A stretch of DNA of 64,000 nucleotides from Yoonia sp. R2331. GTDB taxonomy: Bacteria; Pseudomonadota; Alphaproteobacteria; Rhodobacterales; Rhodobacteraceae. The notes beneath the pieces are model-generated. The model was not told the origin of the DNA. It saw nothing but the letters and a program-made list of their open reading frames with translations, and made no database searches. A program made the translations under genes and the position numbers. Shown here piece by piece: positions 9,742-18,160 of the stretch. Where the stretch lies: NCBI RefSeq assembly GCF_041103235.1, contig NZ_JBGCUN010000001.1:744001-808000 (forward strand). Reading direction: 5' to 3'. Numbering within the stretch: position 1 is the first letter of the stretch; the number at the start of each line of letters is the position of its first letter.

Positions 9742-10707
9742 TTATACTTTGATATTCACAAGGGCGCGCATCACGATCAGGTTTGCGACCAGAAAGCCCG
9801 CAACCACAAGACAGGCGGGGATAAAGACGGGTGTCTCCATCACTTCGTCAAAGTAGTTGGGCTGAATGACGTTGATACCGATCAGCGCCAGGATCGGGAA
9901 ACCCGACAGCAGCTTGCCCGACCATTTCGCCTCTGCCGTGATTGCTTTGACCCGGCGGAACAGACGGAAACGGGCGCGGATCACCTTGGCCAGACCGTCA
10001 AGGATTTCGGCAAGGTTACCACCAGAGGTTTGCTGGATCGTCACGGCCACCGCCAGAAAGCGCATGTCCTGCATATCCAAACGTTCGGCCATCGCCTTGA
10101 GCGTTTCACCCATGTCGCGGCCATAAGCTGCTTCGTCCGAGATCACACCCATTTCGGTGCCCAAGGGGTCGGCCACCTCTTTGGCGACGATGGAAATGGC
10201 AGAGCTAAAGGGGTGCCCCACGCGCAAGCTGCGGACCATCAATTCCACCGCTTCGGGCAGCTGTTCCTCGATCATCGCCATGCGCTTGTTGGCCTTGGAG
10301 CTGATCCAGACGAACACGCCGCCGACACCCATCGCGGGCCCAAGCAGGGCACGGACGGCTATGCTGACCTCTGTTGCGACGGTCAGGCCCAGAAAGGCCA
10401 CAAAAGACACAATGCCCATCAACACAAGAATCTGAGGCGGCGAAAAGGCGATATTCGCCTTCTGCGCCTTGGCTGCCAAAATCGAATAGAGTGGAATGCT
10501 CTGCGATTTCATGTGCTGGGTCATCTCCTTGCGGAGTTGTTCCAGCACCTGTTCGCGGCCGCCGCCCTTTTCAAGCAGTTCCAGACGGCGGTTCACCTTG
10601 CCGTTCATGGAGATGGATTTGCCGAAGATCACCAGATAGGCACCCTGCACGAGCGCCAGAACTGCAGCAAAAATAACAATATAGATAAGGGGTTCGGCAG
10701 AAATCAT
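9742..10707 (-). CDS. tadB: Tad pilus inner-membrane platform protein TadB (T2SS GspF domain)
   Basis: Inner-membrane GspF-domain protein of 321 residues with an N-terminal membrane segment, two central segments at about residues 95-140 and C-terminal segments at about 265-315. The central GspF part contains the ELMVRSLRVGHPF and QTSGGNLAEIL stretches typical of TadB. It starts 5 bases after cpaF, and tadC follows, the usual order. Confidence 0.94.
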   Translation of the reverse strand: MISAEPLIYIVIFAAVLALVQGAYLVIFGKSISMNGKVNRRLELLEKGGGREQVLEQLRKEMTQHMKSQSIPLYSILAAKAQKANIAFSPPQILVLMGIVSFVAFLGLTVATEVSIAVRALLGPAMGVGGVFVWISSKANKRMAMIEEQLPEAVELMVRSLRVGHPFSSAISIVAKEVADPLGTEMGVISDEAAYGRDMGETLKAMAERLDMQDMRFLAVAVTIQQTSGGNLAEILDGLAKVIRARFRLFRRVKAITAEAKWSGKLLSGFPILALIGINVIQPNYFDEVMETPVFIPACLVVAGFLVANLIVMRALVNIKV

Positions 10708-10712
10708 AATGT

Positions 10713-12149
10713 TTACTCCGCGACCATGGGTTCGAAGATCGCTGGTGGCAGGTCATAGCCCCAAAGCTTGAAGCGTTCAGAGTAGTTCGAGCGCACGCCA
10801 GTCGCTGTGAAGTGACCGATGATCTTGTTGTCTGGTGTCAGGCCGACACGCTGATAGCGGAACACTTCCTGCATCGAAATCACGTCGCCTTCCATGCCTG
10901 TGATCTCGGTGATCGAGGTCATGCGGCGCGAACCATCTTGCAGACGCGATGCCTGCACGATCAGGTTCACAGCAGATGAAATCTGGGAGCGAACCGCCTT
11001 GATCGGCATCTCAATCCCGGCCATCGCAATCATGTTTTCCAGACGTGACACACCATCGCGGGCGCTGTTGGCGTGGATCGTGGTCATGGACCCGTCGTGG
11101 CCAGTGTTCATGGCTTGCAGCATGTCGATAACTTCTTCGCCACGCGTTTCACCCACGATAATGCGGTCAGGACGCATACGCAGGGCGTTTTTCAGACAGT
11201 CACGCTGGCTAACGCCACCTTTGCCTTCGACGTTGGGCGGGCGGCTTTCCATCCGGCCCACGTGGGTCTGTTGCAGTTGCAATTCCGCCGTATCCTCGAT
11301 CGTCAGGATGCGTTCGGCGTCATCGATGAAAGACGACAGCGCGTTGAGCGTGGTTGTTTTACCCGAACCGGTACCGCCGGAGACGATAACGTTCAGACGA
11401 GTGGCAACGGCAGCCTGCAGATAAGCGGCCATTTCTTCGGTGAAGGCACCGAATTTGACCAGATCATCAATGCCCAGCTTGTCCTTTTTGAACTTACGAA
11501 TGGAGACAAGGCTGCCGTCCACCGCAATAGGGGGCACCATGGCGTTGAAACGCGAGCCATCGGCCAGACGGGCGTCAACGTAAGGGTTGGATTCGTCCAC
11601 ACGACGACCCACCGCCGACACGATCTTGTCGATGATCCGCAACAGGTGCTTTTCATCCTTGAACGTGATGTCGGTCAGTTCCAGTTTACCGGCGCGTTCC
11701 ACAAAAATCTGTTGCGGTCCGTTGACCAGAATATCGTTGACGGTTTCGTCTTTCAGCAGCGTCTCAAGCGGGCCCAAACCGGTCACTTCAAAGAACAGGT
11801 CCTGGCTAAGCGTCTGGCGTTCATCGCGGTTCAGCACGATGCCCATGTCATCCAGCGTCTCGGCTGCGATGGCGTTGATTTCATTGCGCAAATCCGCCTC
11901 GCTGGCGTTTTCAAGCGCCGCGAGGTTCAGGCTGTCCAACAACGCCTTGTGCAGCTCAAGCTTGATCTCTGCGATCCGCTCTTTGCGCTTTTTCTCTTTG
12001 TCCATCGGGGCGGCCTCTGCCGCCTTGGTGGGCATCGCCTTCATCAGCGATTTGCGCGGTTCTTCCGTCGGGGCAGGGGCGACGGCAGCAAGTTGCGGCT
12101 TGGCCCCGGCCTTGCCTGCGTCGCCTGTCTTTTTATACTTGGAAAACAT
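10713..12149 (-). CDS. cpaF: Tad pilus assembly ATPase CpaF/TadA
   Basis: Secretion ATPase of the type II/IV (GspE/VirB11) superfamily that powers Flp pilus assembly from the cytoplasmic face. The 478 residues include a basic, alanine/lysine-rich N-terminal extension (about residues 1-65), then Walker [15 protein letters not shown], the GETRGEE Walker B region and the histidine-box HANSARDG. Length and motif order fit CpaF of alphaproteobacteria. It lies between cpaE and tadB with gaps of 12 and 5 bases. Confidence 0.96.
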   Translation of the reverse strand: MFSKYKKTGDAGKAGAKPQLAAVAPAPTEEPRKSLMKAMPTKAAEAAPMDKEKKRKERIAEIKLELHKALLDSLNLAALENASEADLRNEINAIAAETLDDMGIVLNRDERQTLSQDLFFEVTGLGPLETLLKDETVNDILVNGPQQIFVERAGKLELTDITFKDEKHLLRIIDKIVSAVGRRVDESNPYVDARLADGSRFNAMVPPIAVDGSLVSIRKFKKDKLGIDDLVKFGAFTEEMAAYLQAAVATRLNVIVSGGTGSGKTTTLNALSSFIDDAERILTIEDTAELQLQQTHVGRMESRPPNVEGKGGVSQRDCLKNALRMRPDRIIVGETRGEEVIDMLQAMNTGHDGSMTTIHANSARDGVSRLENMIAMAGIEMPIKAVRSQISSAVNLIVQASRLQDGSRRMTSITEITGMEGDVISMQEVFRYQRVGLTPDNKIIGHFTATGVRSNYSERFKLWGYDLPPAIFEPMVAE

Positions 12150-12161
12150 GTGTTTGACCCC

Positions 12162-13406
12162 TTATCCGGCTTCGGCCACTTCGGCCTGATTGACCGCATG
12201 AACCGATTGCGCGAGCTTCAGCATTTCCTTGCGCAGTGCATTCTTGGGCGCCGAAACCCCCAAGGGTGATCCGTGATCCGCCGTCTGCGGCACTTGCTTG
12301 CCACCGTCCGGCATCTGCACCTCGATCGAGATGCCAAGGCTTTCGGCCAGACGTTTGACGCGGCTTTTGCCATTCAGATCGGTGAAACCTGGCGCGCGGT
12401 TCAGCACAAAACGCAGCTTGTCGAACGGCAAATCCTCGGATTGCAGCGCGCGCTTCAATCGCAGCGTGTTCTGGGCAGAGCGCATTTCCAGCTCAATCGT
12501 GGCGAAATAGACATGTGCGGCTTCCAGCACGACCTGGCTCCACTCGACCATGGTCGATGGCATGTCGATCACCACATAATCAAAGTTGGTGCGTGCCACT
12601 TCGATGACGCGACCGATATCTTCGCCAGAAACCAGATCCAGCGGGATCATGTCCGTGGGCGAGGTCAGCACATGCAGCTTTTGTTCAAATGACAGCAGCG
12701 CCTGCATAAAGCTCTCGCTATCCATCGCTTCGGTGTCCGACAAAAGCTCCAGCACCGTTTCACGGCGCGGCAGATCCAGGTAGGTCGAGGTCGACCCGAA
12801 TTGCAAATCAAGATCCAGCAGGCAGACGCGCGGTGGATTTTCCTTTTCGATGTTCGCCAGTTCCCAGGCGAGGTTGACCGCAAGCGTGGTCGCCCCGGTG
12901 CCACCGGCCATGCCGTGCACAGCGATCAGCACACCTTCGTGGTCGCCGGTCGCCTTCAGCTTGTTCTGCAGCTCTGGCGCGACGGGTACTTCCTCTGGCG
13001 GGGTCAGGACGCGTTCGATGGCGTTTGCCAACTCATCCTCGGGCAGGGGGTAGGGGACAAATTCATCGCCGCCTTCGCGCAGCAACTGGTGCAGTGACGC
13101 GGGGCTGACGTCTTCGGTGATCAGGATCACCTTGATGCCTTTTTCCTTGGCGGCGCTGATCACGGTGCTGATCAGGTCAAGGTTATCCTCGTCCTCATGA
13201 TCCATCGCGATGGCCAGGAATTGCAGGTCGTCCGCCTCGGGCTGCGCCAGGAACGGCACGGCATCGGCAAACCCCAGATCGCCCCAGCTTTCGCCAAGCG
13301 CGGTTTCCATGTCCTCAATCAGCAAATCAAAGATCTGCACGTCACGGCTGACAGTACAGGCGACAATTGCGGGGCTTTCGGTCTTCACTTGTGCGTTGCT
13401 GCTCAT
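12162..13406 (-). CDS. cpaE: Pilus assembly protein CpaE/TadZ (MinD/ParA-like with degenerate P-loop)
   Basis: Localisation factor of the Tad machine, 414 residues. The first ~130 residues are receiver-like; the rest is a MinD/ParA-type NTPase domain. The P-loop reads GMAGGTGATT, so both lysines expected in a deviant Walker A motif are replaced. CpaE/TadZ proteins often have atypical P-loops, so this may not mean inactivity. An AAGGA sequence precedes the ATG at 13406. It is the first gene of the cpaE-cpaF-tadB-tadC-tadD-tadD-cpaA run, and 271 bases separate it from the ompA unit. Confidence 0.9.
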   Translation of the reverse strand: MSSNAQVKTESPAIVACTVSRDVQIFDLLIEDMETALGESWGDLGFADAVPFLAQPEADDLQFLAIAMDHEDEDNLDLISTVISAAKEKGIKVILITEDVSPASLHQLLREGGDEFVPYPLPEDELANAIERVLTPPEEVPVAPELQNKLKATGDHEGVLIAVHGMAGGTGATTLAVNLAWELANIEKENPPRVCLLDLDLQFGSTSTYLDLPRRETVLELLSDTEAMDSESFMQALLSFEQKLHVLTSPTDMIPLDLVSGEDIGRVIEVARTNFDYVVIDMPSTMVEWSQVVLEAAHVYFATIELEMRSAQNTLRLKRALQSEDLPFDKLRFVLNRAPGFTDLNGKSRVKRLAESLGISIEVQMPDGGKQVPQTADHGSPLGVSAPKNALRKEMLKLAQSVHAVNQAEVAEAG

Positions 13407-13624
13407 AGCCGTGCATCCTTATTAACTCTCAGGGGAGCAGCAGAATCCTATCGCTAAAGGGTTAAAGCCCCGTCACGATCCGTGGTCCTGTGCCGCTACC
13501 CCGATTTTCGCGGGGCAGACTGGTCCCATGAGGCGGTTGTCACCGAGAAACGTGGCGGGATTTGGACAAAAAGATCGTAATTGTGCGGTATCTTGCGACG
13601 ATCACGGGTCAAAGGCCTGAAATG

Positions 13625-13653
13625 TTTACGCCCGCGACAAGCGCGGGCGTAAA
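13625..13653 (-). terminator. Terminator behind the OmpA-type gene
   Basis: Perfect 12-base stem TTTACGCCCGCG/CGCGGGCGTAAA with a 5-base loop, 24 bases after the ompA stop on the minus strand. The stem ends in an A/T-rich base. It separates the cpaC-ompA unit from cpaE. Confidence 0.75.
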
Positions 13654-13677
13654 GCGTGAACAAACTGTTAACCGGGG

Positions 13678-14343
13678 TTAGCCGCCAGAATCGCCGCCAC
13701 CGGCACCGCCACCCAAGGCGGCTGCATCAGGGCGCGCGATGGCACTTTCCACATAGTCGCGGAAAATGATCTCGGCATATTTTCCGTTCAGCACCGTGGG
13801 GTGATTGCGCACGAAACCGGACACTTCGGTCACGGTGCGGCGGTTTTCGCGGTTTTGATCCGCGGTGTTGACCACCGGACGGGTTTCCCCGAAGGACGCG
13901 ACCGCCTCAAGCCGTGAGCGGCTGATGCCTTGCCCCACAAGGAAATTCACCGCCGCATTTGCGCGGGACAGGCCCAGACGCTTGTTATAGGCGGCGGATC
14001 CCACCAGATCGGTGTGCCCGTAGACCCGGAACCGGACCTCTGGGAACTGTTTGATCCAGTCGGCCTGCTTGCGCAGCGTTGCTTGCGCCCCTGCATCCAG
14101 CGCTGACGAGTTAAACGCAAAGTTGATCGTCGCGTTGACTTCGCTGTTGAAGCGCCGTGCCAGGTTGATTGTGTAGTCGGACTGCCCCGTCTGCACGAGC
14201 ATGTTGTTCATCGAGGCGTTGCCAAAGTCACCGGTGTCGATCTGGCTGCCCGCTTCAGAGTTGAAGGCAGTCCAGGAGTTTTGGACTTCGCTACATCCGG
14301 CCAGAAGCGCCGAAGCTGCTGCTGCTGTCACAAGATACTTCAT
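13678..14343 (-). CDS. OmpA-family lipoprotein of the Tad locus
   Basis: Predicted outer-membrane lipoprotein of 221 residues. The signal ends in lipobox LLAGC (cysteine about residue 17). The C-terminal half carries an OmpA peptidoglycan-binding domain, recognisable by FNSSALDAGAQ and VYGHTDLVGSAAYNKRL. The start at 14343 has a GGGAGCG ribosome-binding site; the in-frame extension to 14544 overlaps cpaC and looks spurious. The C-terminus is glycine-rich. OmpA-like genes next to cpaC are usual in Rhodobacterales tad loci, where they probably anchor the secretin to the wall (inferred). Confidence 0.87.
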   Translation of the reverse strand: MKYLVTAAAASALLAGCSEVQNSWTAFNSEAGSQIDTGDFGNASMNNMLVQTGQSDYTINLARRFNSEVNATINFAFNSSALDAGAQATLRKQADWIKQFPEVRFRVYGHTDLVGSAAYNKRLGLSRANAAVNFLVGQGISRSRLEAVASFGETRPVVNTADQNRENRRTVTEVSGFVRNHPTVLNGKYAEIIFRDYVESAIARPDAAALGGGAGGGDSGG

Positions 14344-14362
14344 CGCGTCGCTCCCTTTTCTC

Positions 14363-15790
14363 TTATTCGTCAAGAACATAGCCGTAGGAACCGCTAAAGT
14401 CCTGACGGGCCACTTCGCCTGCACCACCAGTCGATGGGGCATTGTCGACGGCCACACGACCAAAGAGGAACAGATCCTTTTCGCTGGGTGGCTGCACACG
14501 GTCCGTGGGCAGGGCCAGGGCCTCGCCGCGGGTCGGTGTGACAAGATGCGGGGTGACGATGATCACCAGTTCGGTCTGTTGCCGGCTGTATTGGGCCGAG
14601 CGGAACAGCGAACCAAGGACCGGGATATCACCCACCCAAGGCACCTGACCGTTCAGATCGGTGAAGTCATCCTGCAAAAGTCCAGCAATCGCAAAGCTTT
14701 CGCCGTCGCGCATCTCGACCGTGGTCGAGGTTTCGCGCCGTTTGAAGGCGTCGATGGTAAAGCCGTTGATCGTGACCCCGTTGGTGGCGTCAATCGAAGA
14801 TACGGCGGCCACCAATTCCAGGTTGATGATGTCGCCATCTACAACCCGGGGGGTAAAGACCATCTCAACACCGAAGGGCTTGTACTGAATGCTGACTGCA
14901 CCGTCTGTCTGGCTGACAGGGACGGGATATTCACCACCAGCGAGGAACTTCGCCTCTTGCCCTGAAAGGGCCGTCAGGTTCGGTTCCGCCAGCGTGCGGA
15001 CGACGCCGCGTGCTTCAAGCGCTTCCAGCAGGATGCCAACTTCGACCCCACCGGCGTTAAAGCCAAAGAGGAACGCGCCGTTGGCGTCGTTGATGCCTGG
15101 AACCGCACCACCAAAGGTGTTGCTCAGCGCGCCAGAGTTATTCAGCGAATTGGTACCCGCCGCCAGCCCAAGATCGCCGCTGAGTGCGGTGCCCTGAATG
15201 CCGATGGAGGATGACAGCGACTTGCTGACGCTGCGCTGCATCTCTGCAAAGCGGACTTTCAGCATCACCTGCTGGGTGCCACCGACACTCATCAGGTTGG
15301 ATACGCGATCCGGCGCGTAGCGCTGCGCCAGTTCAAGTGCCCGATCAAGCCGCGCGATGCTGCTGACCGTGCCTGACAGCACGATGCCGTTGTTGGCGGT
15401 GCGCACTTCAATGTTCTCGCCGGGCAGGATTTGCTGCAGGCGTTCCTTGAATTCCGCGATGTCGGGGGTCACGTGCACATCAACATTGGTGATCAGACGC
15501 CCATCAGCGCCTAGCAATGTCAGTGTGGTGCGGCCCGGTTCCTTGCCGAGGACGTAAATTGTACGGTCCGACAGGGATGAAATGTCAGCGATGCCAGGAT
15601 TGGCGATGCTGAGTTCGGTGAAGGGGACGTCACTTTCGACGACCACTGCCCGGTTCATGGGGACGTTCAATGCGCCCGATGGGGCGCCGCGCATCACGCG
15701 CAACGTCTCTGCCGGTGCAAACGTCGGTGCTGTGGTCAACGCCAACGTCAGGCCGGTCAAAGCCGCCTTTAGGAATCTATCGTATGTCAT
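14363..15790 (-). CDS. cpaC: Tad pilus secretin CpaC/RcpA
   Basis: Outer-membrane secretin through which the Flp pilus exits. The 475 residues comprise a signal peptide (cleavage near TFAPAE), an N-terminal pilus-secretin domain, a BON-like region (about residues 110-170) and the C-terminal secretin domain with the signature VPWVGDIPVLGSLFRS near residue 395-410. It is followed after 19 bases by the OmpA-type gene. A strong terminator between cpaB and this gene implies its own promoter in the 15791-15946 region. Confidence 0.94.
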   Translation of the reverse strand: MTYDRFLKAALTGLTLALTTAPTFAPAETLRVMRGAPSGALNVPMNRAVVVESDVPFTELSIANPGIADISSLSDRTIYVLGKEPGRTTLTLLGADGRLITNVDVHVTPDIAEFKERLQQILPGENIEVRTANNGIVLSGTVSSIARLDRALELAQRYAPDRVSNLMSVGGTQQVMLKVRFAEMQRSVSKSLSSSIGIQGTALSGDLGLAAGTNSLNNSGALSNTFGGAVPGINDANGAFLFGFNAGGVEVGILLEALEARGVVRTLAEPNLTALSGQEAKFLAGGEYPVPVSQTDGAVSIQYKPFGVEMVFTPRVVDGDIINLELVAAVSSIDATNGVTINGFTIDAFKRRETSTTVEMRDGESFAIAGLLQDDFTDLNGQVPWVGDIPVLGSLFRSAQYSRQQTELVIIVTPHLVTPTRGEALALPTDRVQPPSEKDLFLFGRVAVDNAPSTGGAGEVARQDFSGSYGYVLDE

Positions 15791-15946
15791 AAGTGACCTG
15801 CCTCTCCGATCACGCCTCGTTCGTGGAGATTATTCTCCATCATTAGGGGCGACCATGCCCCCACCTCGCATTTATTGCAAGAATCAATGCCTTGGGGCGT
15901 GGACTTTATGTGGATAACAAGCAACAGGTGGCAGTCGGCAAAACCA

Positions 15947-15978
15947 AAGGGCGCGGTGCTTTTCAGCGCCGCGCCCTT
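15947..15978 (-). terminator. Terminator behind cpaB
   Basis: Ten-base perfect stem AAGGGCGCGG/CCGCGCCCTT, extended inward by four further pairs including one G-T, with a TTTC loop. On the minus strand it is followed by TTTGGTTTTG and lies 28 bases after the cpaB stop. Confidence 0.75.
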
Positions 15979-16005
15979 GAATTTGTTGGAAAAGTTAACG
16001 TCTGG

Positions 16006-16872
16006 TCAGTTTGTGCAGGGGATCGGGATTTCAACCACTTCTGCGCCCCGCCGTGTACGGATTGAACAGGTCTGCGGTGCCGCCTGCGGGGTTGGGGCCG
16101 CTTCGGGTGCCAGTTGTTGTAGGCCCAGGAGTGATGCCTGATCCACTTCGACGACCGTCGCTTCGGTCAAGTCGCCTGCACCAACCAGTGACATCGACAG
16201 GGTGCCGGTTGTCTGCAACTGGGCAAGGCCAAGCACGTCATTCTGGCTAACTTGGACAGTAAGCGTGCGCGGGATCTCATCGTTTTCCAGCTCGGAGTCT
16301 GTTGACTGGTTCACAGCGATCAGCTCCACACCGTTTTGAATGCGGCGGGTAATCTCGCGCGGTTCACCATATGCGCCACCGCCCACGGTCCCGGTCCAAT
16401 AGACGTCCACACGGTCGCCGGGGCGAACAAAGCTGGACACGCCGGACGTGGCACCAATGTTAATCTCAAATGCGCGCATCCCGGGTTTCAGGCTTTGCGT
16501 GATGCCTGCATTCTCACCTGGTTCTGTCACTTTTGAAGCCAGAACTGGTTCATTTGCCAACATCGCGCGGGTTGCCGCACGCGGCACCTCGGTGCCCAGC
16601 GGGAATAGCGCCGCTTCTTCGTGGAACACGCCTTCGGGTAAGAAGTCTTTGGCGTATTTGACCACTGTCACGTCTTCGAGGGTCAACTGTTCGCCATAAG
16701 CAACGTCGCGGTTGACCGCATAGACGTCCACCGTGGCCACAGAGGCCTGCGCGCGCTGACGTTCGGCAATCAACGCGGCTTCTTGATCGGTCATGTAGTT
16801 CTTGACCATGTAAACTGCGAAACCCGCAAGTCCCATGCCCAGAACCAATACCAGTCCAAATACTGCGCGCAT
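16006..16872 (-). CDS. cpaB: Flp pilus assembly protein CpaB/RcpC
   Basis: Periplasmic, membrane-anchored protein of 288 residues. It has one N-terminal membrane segment (about residues 3-22), a SAF domain (about 45-110, with RDVAYGEQLTLEDV) and an RcpC/CpaB domain with VRPGDRVDVYWTG (about 150-165). CpaB proteins stabilise the secretin channel in Tad systems. It lies just downstream of the three pilin genes and ends at a strong hairpin terminator, so it may be cotranscribed with the divergent pilin at 16951 (gap 78 bases). Confidence 0.92.
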   Translation of the reverse strand: MRAVFGLVLVLGMGLAGFAVYMVKNYMTDQEAALIAERQRAQASVATVDVYAVNRDVAYGEQLTLEDVTVVKYAKDFLPEGVFHEEAALFPLGTEVPRAATRAMLANEPVLASKVTEPGENAGITQSLKPGMRAFEINIGATSGVSSFVRPGDRVDVYWTGTVGGGAYGEPREITRRIQNGVELIAVNQSTDSELENDEIPRTLTVQVSQNDVLGLAQLQTTGTLSMSLVGAGDLTEATVVEVDQASLLGLQQLAPEAAPTPQAAPQTCSIRTRRGAEVVEIPIPCTN

Positions 16873-16950
16873 TGTCGTACCTCGTTTCGTTAGTGCAGCC
16901 GGTTGATCCGGGCTGACATTGATCTTTACTCGCCAATGATTGGCGTTGGG

Positions 16951-17130
16951 TTAAGGTGTTGCCATCGCCGCGACGTGCGTACCGATGTCATTGCCGCCAT
17001 CAACAGCGCCATCTTTGACGAGCGTCGCAACCACACCGGCAAACAACATGATGCCAGCGGTCAGCACGACCCAGTCGACAGAGATTGCGCCATCCTGATC
17101 GGCGCGGAATTCTTTGAATTTATGCCACAT
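16951..17130 (-). CDS. Flp-like small pilin, divergent third copy
   Basis: Small protein of 59 residues, not obviously annotated by length-filtered gene finders. A charged N-terminus (MWHKFKEFRADQ) is followed by DGAISVDWVVLTAG and one hydrophobic helix (about residues 18-38), the layout of a class III/Flp prepilin with cleavage after the glycine. The start at 17130 has GAGG about 8 bases upstream; an in-frame ATG at 17154 is possible. It shares the DGA-VDWVVLTA core with the two pilins upstream but its C-terminal half differs. It could be a minor pilin. Confidence 0.7.
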   Translation of the reverse strand: MWHKFKEFRADQDGAISVDWVVLTAGIMLFAGVVATLVKDGAVDGGNDIGTHVAAMATP

Positions 17131-17245
17131 GATGGGCCTCACTTCTTTAATCACGACCTATGCGTAAAGCGCGATTGCGGCCCGTTCGTGGCACAGGCCC
17201 GACATTTTGGCGAAATTCCCGCGAGTTTTATTCAACTGGAACAGC

Positions 17246-17275
17246 AAAAGGCTGCACCCAGAGGGGCGCAGCCTT
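17246..17275 (-). terminator. Terminator behind the second Flp pilin
   Basis: Eight-base stem AAGGCTGC/GCAGCCTT with a 12-base loop, followed on the minus strand by TTTTGC; it lies 19 bases after the pilin stop at 17294. Confidence 0.7.
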
Positions 17276-17293
17276 CTACCAATTCAGGACAGC

Positions 17294-17473
17294 TTAGGGT
17301 GTGACCATCGCCGTCATGTCGGCGCCGAGGTCGGCCGCCAGTGTTGTGGTACCGCCGCGCACGGAGGTGCCGACAACCAGACCAAGGGCTACGATGGCCG
17401 CGGTCAGGACAACCCAGTCAACGGTGACAGCGCCGTCTTCGTCGTTCCGGAAATTTTTGAAATACTGCCGCAT
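17294..17473 (-). CDS. Flp-like pilin, second copy
   Basis: Fifty-nine residues starting MRQYFKNFRNDEDG. The helix AVTVDWVVLTAAIVALG follows the presumed prepilin-peptidase site after Gly14. It matches the pilin at 17630-17809 at 50 of 59 residues by direct comparison, so the two arose by tandem duplication. The start at 17473 has a good AGGAG ribosome-binding site. A hairpin terminator follows. Classical Flp pilins carry Glu-Tyr at +5/+6 of the mature chain; here these are Asp-Trp. Confidence 0.82.
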   Translation of the reverse strand: MRQYFKNFRNDEDGAVTVDWVVLTAAIVALGLVVGTSVRGGTTTLAADLGADMTAMVTP

Positions 17474-17574
17474 GACAGAACTCCTATCTCTAGTGTGTCG
17501 CCAAAATCCTGGTGGGGGCGGACCAAAATGGTCGGCTGCCGGGCTTTGGCGGGTCTGACAGCAGCGTCAGACAC

Positions 17575-17606
17575 AAAAAAGGCCGCACCACAAACATGGT
17601 GCGGCC
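17575..17606 (-). terminator. Terminator behind the first Flp pilin
   Basis: Perfect 10-base stem GGCCGCACCA/TGGTGCGGCC, loop of 6, followed on the minus strand by TTTTTTG. It lies 23 bases after the pilin stop, a textbook rho-independent terminator. Confidence 0.85.
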
Positions 17607-17629
17607 CAATCATCGTCAGACGAAGATGA

Positions 17630-17809
17630 TTACGGTGTAACCTGTGCGGTCAGGTCAGCGCCAACGTCGGCAGCCAGAGTAGTGGCGCCGCCCTTGACGG
17701 ACGTACCCACAACCAGGCCCAGAGCCACGATTGCAGCAGTCAGCACAACCCAGTCAACTGTGACTGCGCCGTCTTCGTCGTTACGGAAGTTCTTGATAAA
17801 GTTAAGCAT
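17630..17809 (-). CDS. flp: Flp-like pilin, first copy (probable major pilin)
   Basis: Fifty-nine residues starting MLNFIKNFRNDEDG, then the hydrophobic helix AVTVDWVVLTAAIVALG and a short polar tail ending in VTP. It is the first gene of the locus and has its own strong terminator, as expected for a highly expressed major pilin. The start at 17809 follows a GAGGG ribosome-binding site. Mature position +5/+6 is Asp-Trp instead of the usual Glu-Tyr. Export by the Tad machine and processing by CpaA are inferred from family knowledge. Confidence 0.85.
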   Translation of the reverse strand: MLNFIKNFRNDEDGAVTVDWVVLTAAIVALGLVVGTSVKGGATTLAADVGADLTAQVTP

Positions 17810-18160
17810 GTGTTTCCCTCCTCAGGGTATTCGCTCGTTTCAGTGTACCTCGGCGGATCTTCTCGAACCGGCCTCTTGTGGCTCGATCCCCGACTTGGAT
17901 GAGGACATATAGCCCCTTGATTGGGGCATGATTTGGGCTGGTTTCGTGCAATTTTGCGGGGGCTGCGATTTTTCAGCGAAAATCATCTAAGTAGCTGAAA
18001 TATAATGATATAAAAATGAACGAAATCTGAATCGCTGCCATTTGGCGTTGCCGGTTTGCTGCGAATAAGGTCCATTTTGGCGCATTGTTTCACAAAACGT
18101 GGTTTACGCCTGCTGAATCTGCGAGGTTGGGCGCAATAAAAACCGTTGAGGCGGAACAAA
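17810..18160. other. Divergent intergenic region between flp pilin and lytic transglycosylase
   Basis: The 351 bases contain no convincing reading frame. They turn markedly A/T-rich around 17970-18030 and must hold promoters for the minus-strand pilin and the plus-strand transglycosylase. A 7-base perfect inverted repeat lies at 17971-18000 and a TATAAT sequence at 18001-18006, but no matching -35 box is evident at standard spacing. Confidence 0.6.
17971..18000. promoter_or_regulatory. Inverted repeat, possible regulator site
   Basis: TTTCAGC (17971-17977) and GCTGAAA (17994-18000) form a perfect 7-base inverted repeat with a 16-base A/T-rich spacer, directly beside TATAAT at 18001. The binding protein is unknown; chance occurrence is possible. 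Confidence 0.3.
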
